64,000 nt of DNA from Burkholderia pyrrocinia (GTDB taxonomy: Bacteria > Pseudomonadota > Gammaproteobacteria > Burkholderiales > Burkholderiaceae), in NCBI RefSeq assembly GCF_018417535.1, contig NZ_CP070978.1, positions 930,001 through 994,000 on the forward strand, read 5' to 3'. The position numbers and the translations under genes were made by a program. Positions 44,379 to 52,898 of the stretch are shown here, in pieces. Position 1 is the first letter of the stretch. Every line of letters starts with the position of its first letter. The notes under the pieces are model-generated. The model saw nothing but the letters and a program-made list of their open reading frames with translations. It had not been told where the DNA came from and searched no databases.

Positions 44379-46763
44379 TCACTCCGCTGCGCCGACGTCC
44401 GCGATGCGCGTGCGCTCGTGCGCGGCGCCGTGACCGGCACCGTCCGCCGCGAAACGCGCCGGCAGCGACACGATCGTCTCGAATGCGCGATACGGCGCGC
44501 CGACGCGATCGTCGGTGAAGCGCAGCGCGATATCGCCGCCGTCGCGCTTCAGGAAGTTGCGCACCGCGTCCATGCCGACGCCGCGCCCCGACACTTCGGT
44601 CACCGCTTGCGCGGTCGAGAAGCCCGGCCGGAAGATCAGCTCGGCCACCGCGTCGTCGGACAGCATCGCTTCGTTGTCGGCATCGATCCAGCCGCGCTCG
44701 CGCGCGATGCCGCGAATCCGGTCGAGCGCGAGGCCGCGGCCGTCGTCGCCGAGCACGAACCACAGTTCGCCGCCGCCCACGCCGACCGCGATGTCGATCG
44801 TGCCGGACGCCGCCTTGCCGGCCGCGCGCCGCTCTTCGGACGACTCGATCCCGTGGTCGATCGAATTGCGCAGCAGGTGCATGAACACGTTCTTCAGCGT
44901 CGCGCCGATCTCGCTGCGCACGCGATGGCCGTGGCTGTCGATATGCACGACGGGCGCCGGCTTGCCGAGTTCGGCGGCAAGCGACGGCAGCGACTCGATC
45001 ACGCCGCCGAGCGCATCGCCGATGCCCTGCGTGCCGAGCTGGCTCAGCATGCGGCGCACCGAATCGCGGGCCGCCTGCCAGTCGGCCGCGTTCGCCGGAT
45101 CGGCACCGTCGAGCACGCGCAGGCTCTCGCTGATATGCGCGCGTTCGACCATCAGGTAATCCGCGCCGCCCTGCGCCGGTGCGCCGCTGCGGCCGAGCGT
45201 GACCGCGTTGATCGTCGCATAGCGGTCGACGGCCTCGCGCACGCGCGCCAGGTCGTCCATCAGCGCATCGCGGTTCCACTCGGGGCCGCCGTCCGCACGG
45301 CGCAGCGATTCGTACGCCTGCTCCGCTTCGTGGACGATGTTCGTCAGGTGCTGCAGGCTGTACGTGCGCGCATTGCCCTTGATCGTGTGCATGTTGCGGA
45401 ACAGCGCCGCGACGATCGAGTGATCGGCACGCTCGTGCTGGCGGATCATCCGCTCGTTCTCGCTGAGGAAGCCCTTCGCGCTGTGCACGAAGTCGTGGAA
45501 CTTGTCCTGGCTGATCGACAGAATCTCGCCGATCATCTCGAGGCGGCGCTGCTGCTCGCCGGCCTGCGCGGTCAGCTCGCGAATCTCCGTCACGTCGCGC
45601 ACGCACAGCATCAGGCGCACGACCGTATCGGTCTCGTCGGTGATCGCCGACCAGCTCAGGTCGAGCCATTTCTCGCGGCCGTCCGGCATCCGCTTCGCGA
45701 CTTCGTTGACGAGCAGGTGGGCGTTGAACTCGAAGTTCATGCTGTCTTCGCCGAGGCACGCGTGCACGGCGGCGTCGACCTGCGAGCGCGCGTCGGCGCC
45801 GATCGCCGAATCGTCGAACACGAGCGCCATCAGGTCGCGGCCGGCGATGTCGTTCGTCTCGAAGATGGTTTCGAGGTACGCCGAATATTCCGCATGCACG
45901 ATGCCGCCTTCGACGACGGTCAGGATCCCCTGCTGCATGTTCTGCAGCATCGCCTGGATGTCCGCCGTCTTCTGCTTGAGCTGTGCGGCGTTCTCCTGGA
46001 TCTTCTCGATCATCCCGTTGAACGCGACGATCGAATGGCCGATCTCGTCCATCCGGCCCACCGGCACGCGGCGCGTGAAATCCTGGCTCGTCGCGATCTC
46101 GCTCATCATCGTCTGCATCCCGATCAGCGGGCGCGTGATCTGGCGATACAGCACGAAGCCGAGCGCGGTCAGCAGCACGATCACCGTGCCGGCGACGCCC
46201 GCGATCGCGGTCGCCGTCGTCGCGAGCATCCCGTTCAGCGCGCTGATCGCGTCGTCCTTCTGGCGGTTCTTCTCGACGCGCAGCGTGTCGACGATGCTTT
46301 CGAGCTCGTCGCGATACTGCGCGACGTTCGCGAACAGGTAGGCCTGTGCCATCTCGGTCTTGCCGTCCGCCTTCATCTTCACGGTGTCGTCGATCGCCTC
46401 GAAATAGTTCGCGGCGCTGTCCTTCGCCTGCGTGACGAGGCCTTCCTGCGCGTGGCCGACCGCCGATTTCGCCTGCCCGTCGAGCGCGGCGCGCAGCGCG
46501 GCCTGCTTCGCCTTCAGCTCGTCGCGCGCCTGCGCGGCAGTGTTCGCGTCGGGCGCGTAGACGAGCGTCATCGTCGCGATCTGGATGTTCTTCACATCGG
46601 CGACGAGATCCGCCGACGCGAGCGCGCTCGGCACGATTCCCTGGGTAACCTGGCGCACCTCGGACGCGCTCTTGCGCGTCTGGTACACGGCATAGATGCC
46701 GATCGCGGACAGCGCGAAGAACGTCAGGACGACTAGCAGCGTAATGCGATGACGGATGGTCAT
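44379..46763 (-). CDS. membrane histidine kinase with chemoreceptor-like sensor, PAS, Hpt and CheA-like catalytic core
   Basis: The 794-residue protein has a first membrane helix (residues 7-26), a four-helix MCP-type periplasmic sensor (about 30-180), a second helix (185-206), HAMP (YRQITRPLIGM onward), a PAS-like domain (about 275-390) and a coiled coil. An Hpt domain follows with the phospho-His in RNMHTIKGNAR near 459, and then a CheA-like ATPase: LLRNSIDHGIE, LGDDGRGLAL and SGRGVGMDAVRNFL. There is no CheW-like P5 domain and no CheA P3 dimer domain. It should autophosphorylate and feed the CheY of the operon. It heads the five-gene unit. Confidence 0.88.
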   Translation of the reverse strand: MTIRHRITLLVVLTFFALSAIGIYAVYQTRKSASEVRQVTQGIVPSALASADLVADVKNIQIATMTLVYAPDANTAAQARDELKAKQAALRAALDGQAKSAVGHAQEGLVTQAKDSAANYFEAIDDTVKMKADGKTEMAQAYLFANVAQYRDELESIVDTLRVEKNRQKDDAISALNGMLATTATAIAGVAGTVIVLLTALGFVLYRQITRPLIGMQTMMSEIATSQDFTRRVPVGRMDEIGHSIVAFNGMIEKIQENAAQLKQKTADIQAMLQNMQQGILTVVEGGIVHAEYSAYLETIFETNDIAGRDLMALVFDDSAIGADARSQVDAAVHACLGEDSMNFEFNAHLLVNEVAKRMPDGREKWLDLSWSAITDETDTVVRLMLCVRDVTEIRELTAQAGEQQRRLEMIGEILSISQDKFHDFVHSAKGFLSENERMIRQHERADHSIVAALFRNMHTIKGNARTYSLQHLTNIVHEAEQAYESLRRADGGPEWNRDALMDDLARVREAVDRYATINAVTLGRSGAPAQGGADYLMVERAHISESLRVLDGADPANAADWQAARDSVRRMLSQLGTQGIGDALGGVIESLPSLAAELGKPAPVVHIDSHGHRVRSEIGATLKNVFMHLLRNSIDHGIESSEERRAAGKAASGTIDIAVGVGGGELWFVLGDDGRGLALDRIRGIARERGWIDADNEAMLSDDAVAELIFRPGFSTAQAVTEVSGRGVGMDAVRNFLKRDGGDIALRFTDDRVGAPYRAFETIVSLPARFAADGAGHGAAHERTRIADVGAAE

Positions 46764-46920
46764 GAGTCCAGCTCCCCGCAGCGATCCGGCTTCGATCGCC
46801 GTTTGGTCTATTGAAAGAATATGAGCGCCGAATTATCGGGGATGGTGTATGACTGTCCGATGACCGTTAATCAATCGATCATTGAGGAAATTGGAATGAT
46901 TAATTGCGACGTGAAAACGC

Positions 46921-46947
46921 TAAAGTTTTTTGCGGGTTTGCCGTTAA
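46921..46947 (+). promoter_or_regulatory. near-consensus sigma-28 (FliA) promoter
   Basis: TAAAGTTT, exactly 11 bases, then GCCGTTAA matches the FliA consensus TAAAGTTT-N11-GCCGATAA at 15 of 16 positions. It points away from the kinase operon, into DNA with no recognised plus-strand gene, so it may make a small RNA or an antisense transcript. Confidence 0.5.
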
Positions 46948-47128
46948 CCTCTGGCCGTCCACGCCAGAAAGGCTGCGGAGTTTGCAGAATCGGCGGAGTA
47001 GCGGATATTCATTGTTTTATTCGTGTTCCGCCAAATCGATTTTATTGAATAACGGTAAAACGTTTGCGCATTATCGCGCGAGTCGATTCGTTTGCGCCCC
47101 TTCATGCGGAAAATACCGGATGCGATGC

Positions 47129-47148
47129 GCGGGCCCGCGCCGGCCCGC
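47129..47148. terminator. GC hairpin after the M14 gene
   Basis: GCGGGCC and GGCCCGC form a 7-bp stem with a 6-base loop, 9 bases past the stop of the minus-strand M14 gene. No T-run follows on either strand. It could end the arginine operon, or a plus-strand transcript from the sigma-28-like promoter. Confidence 0.35.
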
Positions 47149-47156
47149 GTCGTCGT

Positions 47157-48167
47157 TCACGGATCGAGCGCGCCGCCCGACCAGCCGGCCGACGGCCGCG
47201 AACCCGTCAGCTTCAACGCGACGTCGCCCTGCGCGATCAGCCGCTCGCGGTTGCGCGTGACGATGCGCCCGGCCTGCGGCGCGACCAGCACATGCTCGCT
47301 GCCGGGCACGCCCGGATGCGCGACGATCCGCGCGACGCGCTCGCCGGCCTCGACCGTCGCGCCGAGTTCGCGTTCGTAGACGAGCACGCCCGACACGGGC
47401 GCGATCACCGTCTCCATGTGCGCGATCGGCACGGCTTCGCCGTGCCAGTCGGGCATGCCGGGCAATTCCGCGATCACGCCGCGGCCGCGCAGGAACGCGA
47501 GCACGCCGTCGGCGTCGCGCTCGGCGAGCGCGTCCGACACGTCGGACTGCCCGCGCAGTTCGACGGTCGCGACGAGCCGGTCGCGCAGGCCGCCGTCGCG
47601 CGCCCAGTGCGCGGCGACGGCGCCTTCGAACGCGCCGTCGTCGTCCTCGTCCCACAGGATCGCGACATCGGCACCGAGCGCCGCCGCGAGGTCGCGGCCG
47701 GCCGGCCACAGGTCGCGATGCAGGTACACGTACGGCAGCGCCTCGGAATCGGTATGGAGATCGAGCACGATGTCGGCGTCGCACGCGGCGGCAAGCAGCG
47801 TGCGCTGCCACGCGGCGAATGTCGTCGCGGGCCGGCGCATCGCCGCCGATTCGTGGAAATGCCGGTTGAAATTGCGGTGCGTCGTTTCGTGGAAGCGGCC
47901 CAGCAGCCGCCCCTGCCGGAACTGCGCGAGCCCGAGCGGGTTGGCCTGCGGCACGACCGTCACCGTGCCGCGCAGCACGCCGCGATCGTGCGCCGCGCAC
48001 AGTTGCGGCAGCAGTCGGTCCAGCACGAGCATGCCCGCGATCTCGTCCGCATGCACGCCGGCCTGCAGGTGCACGCGCGGCCCGTCGCCGGCCGACAGCC
48101 GCCACGCGCGGATCGCGAGCGGCTGCCAGTTGTCGCCCGGCACCTGCCAGGTCAGCATTTCGATCAT
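47157..48167 (-). CDS. succinylglutamate desuccinylase/aspartoacylase family protein (M14-like zinc deacylase)
   Basis: The 336-residue protein has the zinc-site motifs of the family: LQAGVHADEIAG (His and Glu) and IVLDLHTDSEALPY (His), with Arg in THRNFNRHFHE. Its C-terminal part (from METVIAPVSGVLVYERELGATVEAG) looks like a barrel-sandwich domain. Family members remove acyl groups such as succinyl or acetyl from amino acids. As the last gene of the arginine importer/AruH operon, 41 bases after aruH, it may deacylate N-acyl-arginine or a guanidino product; its exact substrate is not shown. Confidence 0.87.
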   Translation of the reverse strand: MIEMLTWQVPGDNWQPLAIRAWRLSAGDGPRVHLQAGVHADEIAGMLVLDRLLPQLCAAHDRGVLRGTVTVVPQANPLGLAQFRQGRLLGRFHETTHRNFNRHFHESAAMRRPATTFAAWQRTLLAAACDADIVLDLHTDSEALPYVYLHRDLWPAGRDLAAALGADVAILWDEDDDGAFEGAVAAHWARDGGLRDRLVATVELRGQSDVSDALAERDADGVLAFLRGRGVIAELPGMPDWHGEAVPIAHMETVIAPVSGVLVYERELGATVEAGERVARIVAHPGVPGSEHVLVAPQAGRIVTRNRERLIAQGDVALKLTGSRPSAGWSGGALDP

Positions 48168-48208
48168 CGTCTTTCCTCCTTCAGGACCGGTGCGTCATTC
48201 ACGACGAT

Positions 48209-49402
48209 TCACGACGACGAATGCGAACCAGCGCCGAGACTTGCGACGAAGGCGGCGATGCGCTCGCACGCGTCGGTCAGTCGCGCGTCGTCGACGACGA
48301 AGCCGAAGCGCACGAAGCCCGACGCGCTGTCGCCGAACGCGCTCGCGTCGAGCAGCGCGACCTGCTTCGCGCGGAACAGCCCCCACGTGAATGCATGCGC
48401 GTCCAGCCCGGTGCCGCGCACGTCGACCATCATGAACATCCCCGCCTCCGGCAGCAGGCAGCGCAGCCCCGGCACGTCGCGCAGGCGCGCGTACGCGAGA
48501 TCGCGGCGGCGCCGGTAGAGTTCGCGCATGTCCGCGACGATCGCGGCCCGGTTGTCGAGCGCGGTGACGGCCGCCTGCTGGATGAAGCCCGGCAGCCCGT
48601 ACAGCATGCACAGCGCGAGCCGCTCCGCATGCTCGATCAGTTCCGTCGGGCCGATTGCCCAGCCGACCCGCCAGCCCGGCATCGCATGCGATTTCGACAG
48701 GCTGCCGAGCGTCACCGTGCGCTCGGCCATCCCCGGCAGCGACGCGATGCTGACCATGTCGCGCTCGAACGTCAGCGCCGCATACACCTCGTCGGACACG
48801 ACCCACAGATCGCGCTCGCATGCGAGCCGCGCGATCCGTTCGAGGTCGGTACGCGGCATCACGACGCCGGTCGGGTTGCATGGCGTCGCAAGGAAAATCG
48901 CCTTCGTGCGCGGCGTCACGGCCGCTTCGAGCGCATCGAAGTCGAGATGAAAGCCGCGCGACGCATCGACCGGCACCGGCACGAGCGTCGCGCCCGACGC
49001 ACGCACGCTCGCCTCGTAGGTGAGGTACATCGGCTCCGGCACGATCACCTCGTCGCCCGCCTCGCACAGGCACATCGCCATCGCGAACAGCGCGTTCTGC
49101 GCGCCGGCCGTCACGATCACGTGCTCGGGGCCGACCGCCTGCCCCGACGCTTGCGCGTGCTCGCGCGCGATCGCCGCGCGCAGTTCGGCACGGCCGCGCA
49201 CTTCGCTGTAGTGCGTGTCGCCGCCGCGCAGCGCGGCGACCGCGCGCTCGACGATCACGTCGGGCGTCGCGAAATCGGGATCGCCGACGCTCAGGATGAT
49301 CGCCGGCTCGCCAGCGGCGACGGCCTGCTGCGCCGCGTAGTGAATGTCCCATGCGGTCGTGCGCTTGCCCTGCAGGCGATCGACCAGCTTCGAATAGTTC
49401 AT
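48209..49402 (-). CDS. aruH: arginine:pyruvate transaminase (AruH-like)
   Basis: AruH converts L-arginine and pyruvate to 2-ketoarginine and L-alanine, the first step of the arginine transaminase pathway. The 397-residue class I/II aminotransferase has the AruH-like opening with TAWDIHYAAQQ and LSVGDPDFATP, then GDTHYSEVRG, LATPCNPTGVVMP, SDEVYAALTFE, and LGSLSKSHAMPGWRVGW with the Schiff-base Lys. The GGAGGAC site fixes the start at 49402. Presence in one operon with a basic amino acid ABC importer, and of an AruI-like decarboxylase gene nearby, supports arginine as substrate; other aminotransferases of this group cannot be fully excluded. Confidence 0.86.
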   Translation of the reverse strand: MNYSKLVDRLQGKRTTAWDIHYAAQQAVAAGEPAIILSVGDPDFATPDVIVERAVAALRGGDTHYSEVRGRAELRAAIAREHAQASGQAVGPEHVIVTAGAQNALFAMAMCLCEAGDEVIVPEPMYLTYEASVRASGATLVPVPVDASRGFHLDFDALEAAVTPRTKAIFLATPCNPTGVVMPRTDLERIARLACERDLWVVSDEVYAALTFERDMVSIASLPGMAERTVTLGSLSKSHAMPGWRVGWAIGPTELIEHAERLALCMLYGLPGFIQQAAVTALDNRAAIVADMRELYRRRRDLAYARLRDVPGLRCLLPEAGMFMMVDVRGTGLDAHAFTWGLFRAKQVALLDASAFGDSASGFVRFGFVVDDARLTDACERIAAFVASLGAGSHSSS

Positions 49403-49455
49403 GCGTCCTCCATCGCGCGGCGCTCGCCCGGCCGCCGCGCCGTCAGTGGGTTCAT

Positions 49456-50151
49456 TCAGCGCGGCATGCGCACGGGCACGCGCCGCTCGAGCCGGCCGAA
49501 CGCGCGCTCGATCACGAACGCGAGCGCGACATAGATCACCGCGATCGCCAGCAGCGGCTCGTAGGTCCGCAGCGTCTGCGCGCGAATGTAGTTCGCGGCG
49601 CCGAGCACGTCCATCACCGCGACCGTCGACGCGAGCGCCGTCGATTTCAGCAGCATCACGGTCTCGCCGGCCAGCGTCGGCAGCAGGATCTGGATCGCAC
49701 GCGGCAGCCACACGCGGCGCGCGATCATCGACGGGCGCATCCCCATCGCGCGCGCGGCCTCGATCTCGCCCTTCGGCACGCCGCGCAGGCCCGCGCGCAG
49801 CACCTCGCCGACATACGCGCCGACGCTGATCACGAGCGCGAACGCGACATACCAGAAGCCGTCGCGCAGGAACGGCCAAAACACGCTGTCGCGCAGCGCG
49901 GGCCAGCCCGCGAACAGCGAGCCGACGCCGTAGTAGATCAGGTAGATCTGCACGAGCAGCGGCGTGCCGCGTATCACCTCGGTGAAACCCTTGCTGACGC
50001 GCGCGACGACCGGGTTCGGCGACAGTCGCGCGAACGCGACGGCGATCGCGAGCCCGAAGCCGAATACGGCCGAGATGACGAGCAGCTTGACGGTGGTCAG
50101 CACGCCGAGCAGCAGCAGCGCCCCGTAGGAGGACAGTACGCTCAGATCCAT
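49456..50151 (-). CDS. basic amino acid ABC transporter permease (HisM type)
   Basis: The 231-residue protein has about five membrane helices and the HisMQ signature: FTEVIRGTPLLVQIYLIYYG, GAYVGEVLRAGLRGVPKGEIEAARAMG. It pairs with the HisQ-type permease encoded upstream (61 bases away) to make a heterodimeric channel for arginine, ornithine or a related cation. Confidence 0.93.
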   Translation of the reverse strand: MDLSVLSSYGALLLLGVLTTVKLLVISAVFGFGLAIAVAFARLSPNPVVARVSKGFTEVIRGTPLLVQIYLIYYGVGSLFAGWPALRDSVFWPFLRDGFWYVAFALVISVGAYVGEVLRAGLRGVPKGEIEAARAMGMRPSMIARRVWLPRAIQILLPTLAGETVMLLKSTALASTVAVMDVLGAANYIRAQTLRTYEPLLAIAVIYVALAFVIERAFGRLERRVPVRMPR

Positions 50152-50212
50152 GACGTCGATCCGGTTCGATGGGAAAGTGAGTGGGAAGGCGTGCGGGAAA
50201 GCGCGGCGCGGC

Positions 50213-50929
50213 TCACGATGCCGGCATCCAGCGGCCGAAGCGGCGCTCGATTTCGCGGAACAGCACGCCGGACAGCGACGTGATCGCGAAATACACGGCC
50301 GCCACCATCAGGTAGTAGTGCAGGTACTCGCGCGTCGAGCCGGCCGCCTGCTTCGCGGTGTAGAGCAGCTCGCTGTAGCCGACCACGCTGATCAGCGCGC
50401 TGTCCTTCACGAGGATCAGCCACAGGTTCGCGAAGCCCGCCAGCGCGTACGGCGCCATCGCGGGCAGCGTCACGCGCCGGAACACGAGCGCCGGCCGCGC
50501 GCCGAACGCGCGGCCGGCATCGATCTGCCCGTACGGGATCGCGAGGATCGCGCCGCGGATGATCTCCGCCGCGTACGCGCCCTGCACGATGCCGAGCACG
50601 ATCACCGCCGCCGCGAAACCGTTGACCGCGACCGGCCCGATGCCGATCGCCGTCATCAGCAGGTTGATCGCGTCGGTGCCCGCGTAGTAGAGCAGCAGGA
50701 TCAGCAGCAGTTCGGGCACCGCGCGGCACAGCGTCGTGTAGGCTTGTGCGATCCGTTCGAGCACACGCACGCCGGACAGCTTCGCGGCGGCACCCAGCAA
50801 CCCGAGCACGATGCCGACGACGAACGCGCCGAGCGAAATCTCGAGCGTCACGCCCGCGCCCTGCAGCAGCGCGACGCCCCAGCCGTCCGGGTCCATGCCC
50901 AGGTAGCGCACCCATCCCCAACCGTCCAT
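50213..50929 (-). CDS. basic amino acid ABC transporter permease (HisQ type)
   Basis: The 238-residue permease shows YTTLCRAVPELLLILLLYY, GAYAAEIIRGAILAIPYGQIDAGRAFG and LWLILVKDSALISVVG of the HisQ/ArtQ group. The ATG at 50929 follows a GAGGAGG site; an upstream in-frame extension lacks one. It partners the HisM-type permease in the same operon. Confidence 0.93.
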   Translation of the reverse strand: MDGWGWVRYLGMDPDGWGVALLQGAGVTLEISLGAFVVGIVLGLLGAAAKLSGVRVLERIAQAYTTLCRAVPELLLILLLYYAGTDAINLLMTAIGIGPVAVNGFAAAVIVLGIVQGAYAAEIIRGAILAIPYGQIDAGRAFGARPALVFRRVTLPAMAPYALAGFANLWLILVKDSALISVVGYSELLYTAKQAAGSTREYLHYYLMVAAVYFAITSLSGVLFREIERRFGRWMPAS

Positions 50930-50984
50930 GCCGCCTCCTCGTCCGTGCTTGCGCTCGTGTGCCGGTATTCCCGTATCCGCGCGA

Positions 50985-51782
50985 TCAGTGCGGCCAGAGG
51001 TCGATCGGGAAATACTTCTTCGCGATCTGCGCGTACTTGCCCGACGCATGCAGTTGTTCGAGCGCCTGGTCCATCTGCTGCTTCAGCGGCGCATCGGCCT
51101 TGCGCATCCCCGCGCCGACGCCGTAGCCGAAGATCGCCGGATCCATCTTCACGCTGCCGGGGCCCTTCAGCTCGAACGTCGAGCCATCCTTCGACTTCAG
51201 GAAATCGAGGATGCCGAGCTGGTCGAGATATATCGTGTCGATCCGGCCCGCGACGAGGTCCGCGTTGCAGTCGTCCTGCGTGTTGTACAGGCGCACCGTC
51301 GCGCTCTTGCCGTACGCCATCTTGATGAACTCGGCGTTCGCGGTGGAACCCTGCACGCCGATCACCTTGCCCTTCAGGCCGTCGGGCGTCAGCGTGAGCT
51401 TCGTGTTCTTCGCGCCGACGAAGGTGCCCGGCGTCTCGTAGTACGGCCGCGAGAACGCGATCACCTTCTGGCGTTCCGGCGTGATCGACATCGAGTTGAA
51501 GATCACGTCGATCTTGTCGCTGAGCAATGCCGGGATGATGCCGTCCCACGCGACTTCCTTGATCTCGCACTTCGCCTTCATCTGGTCGCACAACGCGCGG
51601 ATCAGGTCGGCCTCGAAACCGCTCCACTGCCCGGTCGGACTCTTCATCAGGAACGGCGGATACGGTTCGGCGGCGACGCCGAAGCGGAGCACGCCCGACG
51701 ACGCATGCGCGGAACCGAGCGGCGCGAGCGCCGCGACGACGAGACTGAACAGGCACAGCAGACTGCGTACGACGCGTTTCAT
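50985..51782 (-). CDS. basic amino acid (probably arginine) ABC substrate-binding protein
   Basis: The 265-residue type II periplasmic binding protein has a Sec signal (VVRSLLCLFSLVVAALAPLGSAHA) and the HisJ/ArgT pattern: LRFGVAAEPYPPFLMKSPTG, WDGIIPALLSDKIDVIFNSMSITPERQ and FSRPYYETPG. QGSTANAEFI and DDCNADLVAGRIDTIYLDQ are the ligand-contact lobe. Arginine or 2-ketoarginine are the likely ligands from context. Confidence 0.92.
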   Translation of the reverse strand: MKRVVRSLLCLFSLVVAALAPLGSAHASSGVLRFGVAAEPYPPFLMKSPTGQWSGFEADLIRALCDQMKAKCEIKEVAWDGIIPALLSDKIDVIFNSMSITPERQKVIAFSRPYYETPGTFVGAKNTKLTLTPDGLKGKVIGVQGSTANAEFIKMAYGKSATVRLYNTQDDCNADLVAGRIDTIYLDQLGILDFLKSKDGSTFELKGPGSVKMDPAIFGYGVGAGMRKADAPLKQQMDQALEQLHASGKYAQIAKKYFPIDLWPH

Positions 51783-51853
51783 GGTCGGACTCCTTGCAGG
51801 AAAGATACGGATCGGGCGGGCCGGCCCGCGCGCTCGCGGGCGGCTCCCGTGGT

Positions 51854-52660
51854 TCAGTGGTGCTGCCGGTGCGCGTTGACGAACTGGCGGCAGCGTTCGC
51901 TCTGCGGCGCGTCGAAGATTTCCGCCGGCGTGCCGCTCTCCTCGACGCGCCCCTGGTGCAGGAACAGCACCTTGTTCGACACGTCGCGCGCGAACGCCAT
52001 CTCGTGCGTGACGAGAATCATCGTGCGGCCTTCGCACGCGAGATCGCGGATCACCTTCAGCACTTCGCCGACGCGCTCGGGATCGAGCGCGGAAGTCGGC
52101 TCGTCGAACAGCATGACTTTCGGCCGCATCGCCAGCGCACGCGCGATCGCGACGCGCTGTTGCTGGCCGCCGGACAGGAAGGCCGGATAGACGTTGCGCT
52201 TGTCGGCCAGGCCGACGCGTTCGAGCAGTTGCTCGGCGCGCGCGATCGCTTCGGCGCGCGGTTCGCGCAGCACGTGCACGGGCATCTCGATCACGTTCTC
52301 GAGCACCGTGCGGTGCGCCCACAGGTTGAAGCTCTGGAACACCATGCCGAGCCGCGTGCGGATCCGCTCGACCTGGCGCGGATCGGTCGGCACCGTGCGC
52401 CCCTTGCGGTCGACCTTCAGCCCGATCTCCTCGCCGTCGACGACGATGCGCCCCCGGGTCGGCGTCTCGAGCAGGTTGATGCAGCGTAGCAGCGTGCTCT
52501 TGCCCGATCCGCTCGCGCCGATCAGCGAGATCACCTCGCCTTCGTGCGCGCTCAGCGACACGCCCTTCAACACTTCCAGTTCGCCGAACCGCTTGTGCAG
52601 ATCTTCCACCTGCACGCGTTCCTCGACGTTCGCTTTCACGCTCTCCACCCGCGCCAACAT
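51854..52660 (-). CDS. basic amino acid ABC transporter ATP-binding protein (HisP type)
   Basis: The 268-residue ATPase has Walker A GASGSGKST, Q-loop FQSFNLWAHRTVLENV, signature [15 protein letters not shown] and Walker [15 protein letters not shown]. The Asn-Leu-Trp-Ala-His Q-loop is typical of HisP/ArgP transporters. It is the first gene of a six-gene operon (ATPase, binding protein, two permeases, aruH, M14 deacylase), read from a sigma-70 promoter at 52747-52775 that overlaps a perfect TetR-type operator. Confidence 0.94.
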   Translation of the reverse strand: MLARVESVKANVEERVQVEDLHKRFGELEVLKGVSLSAHEGEVISLIGASGSGKSTLLRCINLLETPTRGRIVVDGEEIGLKVDRKGRTVPTDPRQVERIRTRLGMVFQSFNLWAHRTVLENVIEMPVHVLREPRAEAIARAEQLLERVGLADKRNVYPAFLSGGQQQRVAIARALAMRPKVMLFDEPTSALDPERVGEVLKVIRDLACEGRTMILVTHEMAFARDVSNKVLFLHQGRVEESGTPAEIFDAPQSERCRQFVNAHRQHH

Positions 52661-52746
52661 GCTGTCTCCTGTGTCGAATTCTCACGCCCGTCCCGCGCGG
52701 GATCGCGGCGTCTTGTTGAATGGCCGACCAACCTCATGCGGAGTCG

Positions 52747-52775
52747 AGTATAGGCTCTGTTGAACAGTGGTTCAA
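52747..52775 (-). promoter_or_regulatory. sigma-70 promoter of the arginine transport/aruH operon
   Basis: On the minus strand TTGAAC (52770-52775) and TATACT (52747-52752) are 17 bases apart, an excellent sigma-70 promoter, about 85 bases before the ATPase gene. The -35 and spacer lie inside the inverted repeat at 52757-52778. Confidence 0.72.
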
Positions 52776-52778
52776 CAG
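52757..52778. promoter_or_regulatory. perfect inverted repeat, TetR-type operator
   Basis: CTGTTGAAC and GTTCAACAG are exact inverted arms around AGTG, 22 bases in all. The repeat covers the -35 and spacer of the operon promoter, and the divergent gene encodes a TetR family protein, so repression by this protein is the natural reading. Confidence 0.78.
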
Positions 52779-52837
52779 TTTTAAAAAAATCCGGAGCAAG
52801 GGTTTTCGCGGGTTTCGCGACGCTTTCACTACCGTAA

Positions 52838-52867
52838 TTGAACAAGCGTCCGGCACTCCCCTATAAT
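52838..52867 (+). promoter_or_regulatory. sigma-70 promoter of the TetR gene
   Basis: TTGAAC (52838-52843) and a perfect TATAAT (52862-52867) are 18 bases apart; the GTG start follows about 31 bases later. The -35 itself contains a TTGAACA half-site like that in the operator, hinting at weak autoregulation. Confidence 0.65.
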
Positions 52868-52898
52868 CGGTTCCATGACGATTCCGTAAGGTCAACAC

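Larger units (their letters stand above)
46764..47156. other. AT-rich interval between the chemosensory operon and the arginine locus
   Basis: About 390 bases of low GC with no convincing gene. A frame from 46821 to 47048 lacks codon bias and a ribosome site. It holds the promoter region of the minus-strand kinase operon and, on the plus strand, a near-consensus sigma-28 promoter (46921-46947). Its lower GC suggests regulatory DNA or an acquired segment. Confidence 0.5.

Noticed and set aside
46821..47048. Possible 75-residue gene in the AT-rich interval next to the kinase operon
   Set aside because: No ribosome site, no codon bias, and it spans the sigma-28-like promoter; treated as non-coding.
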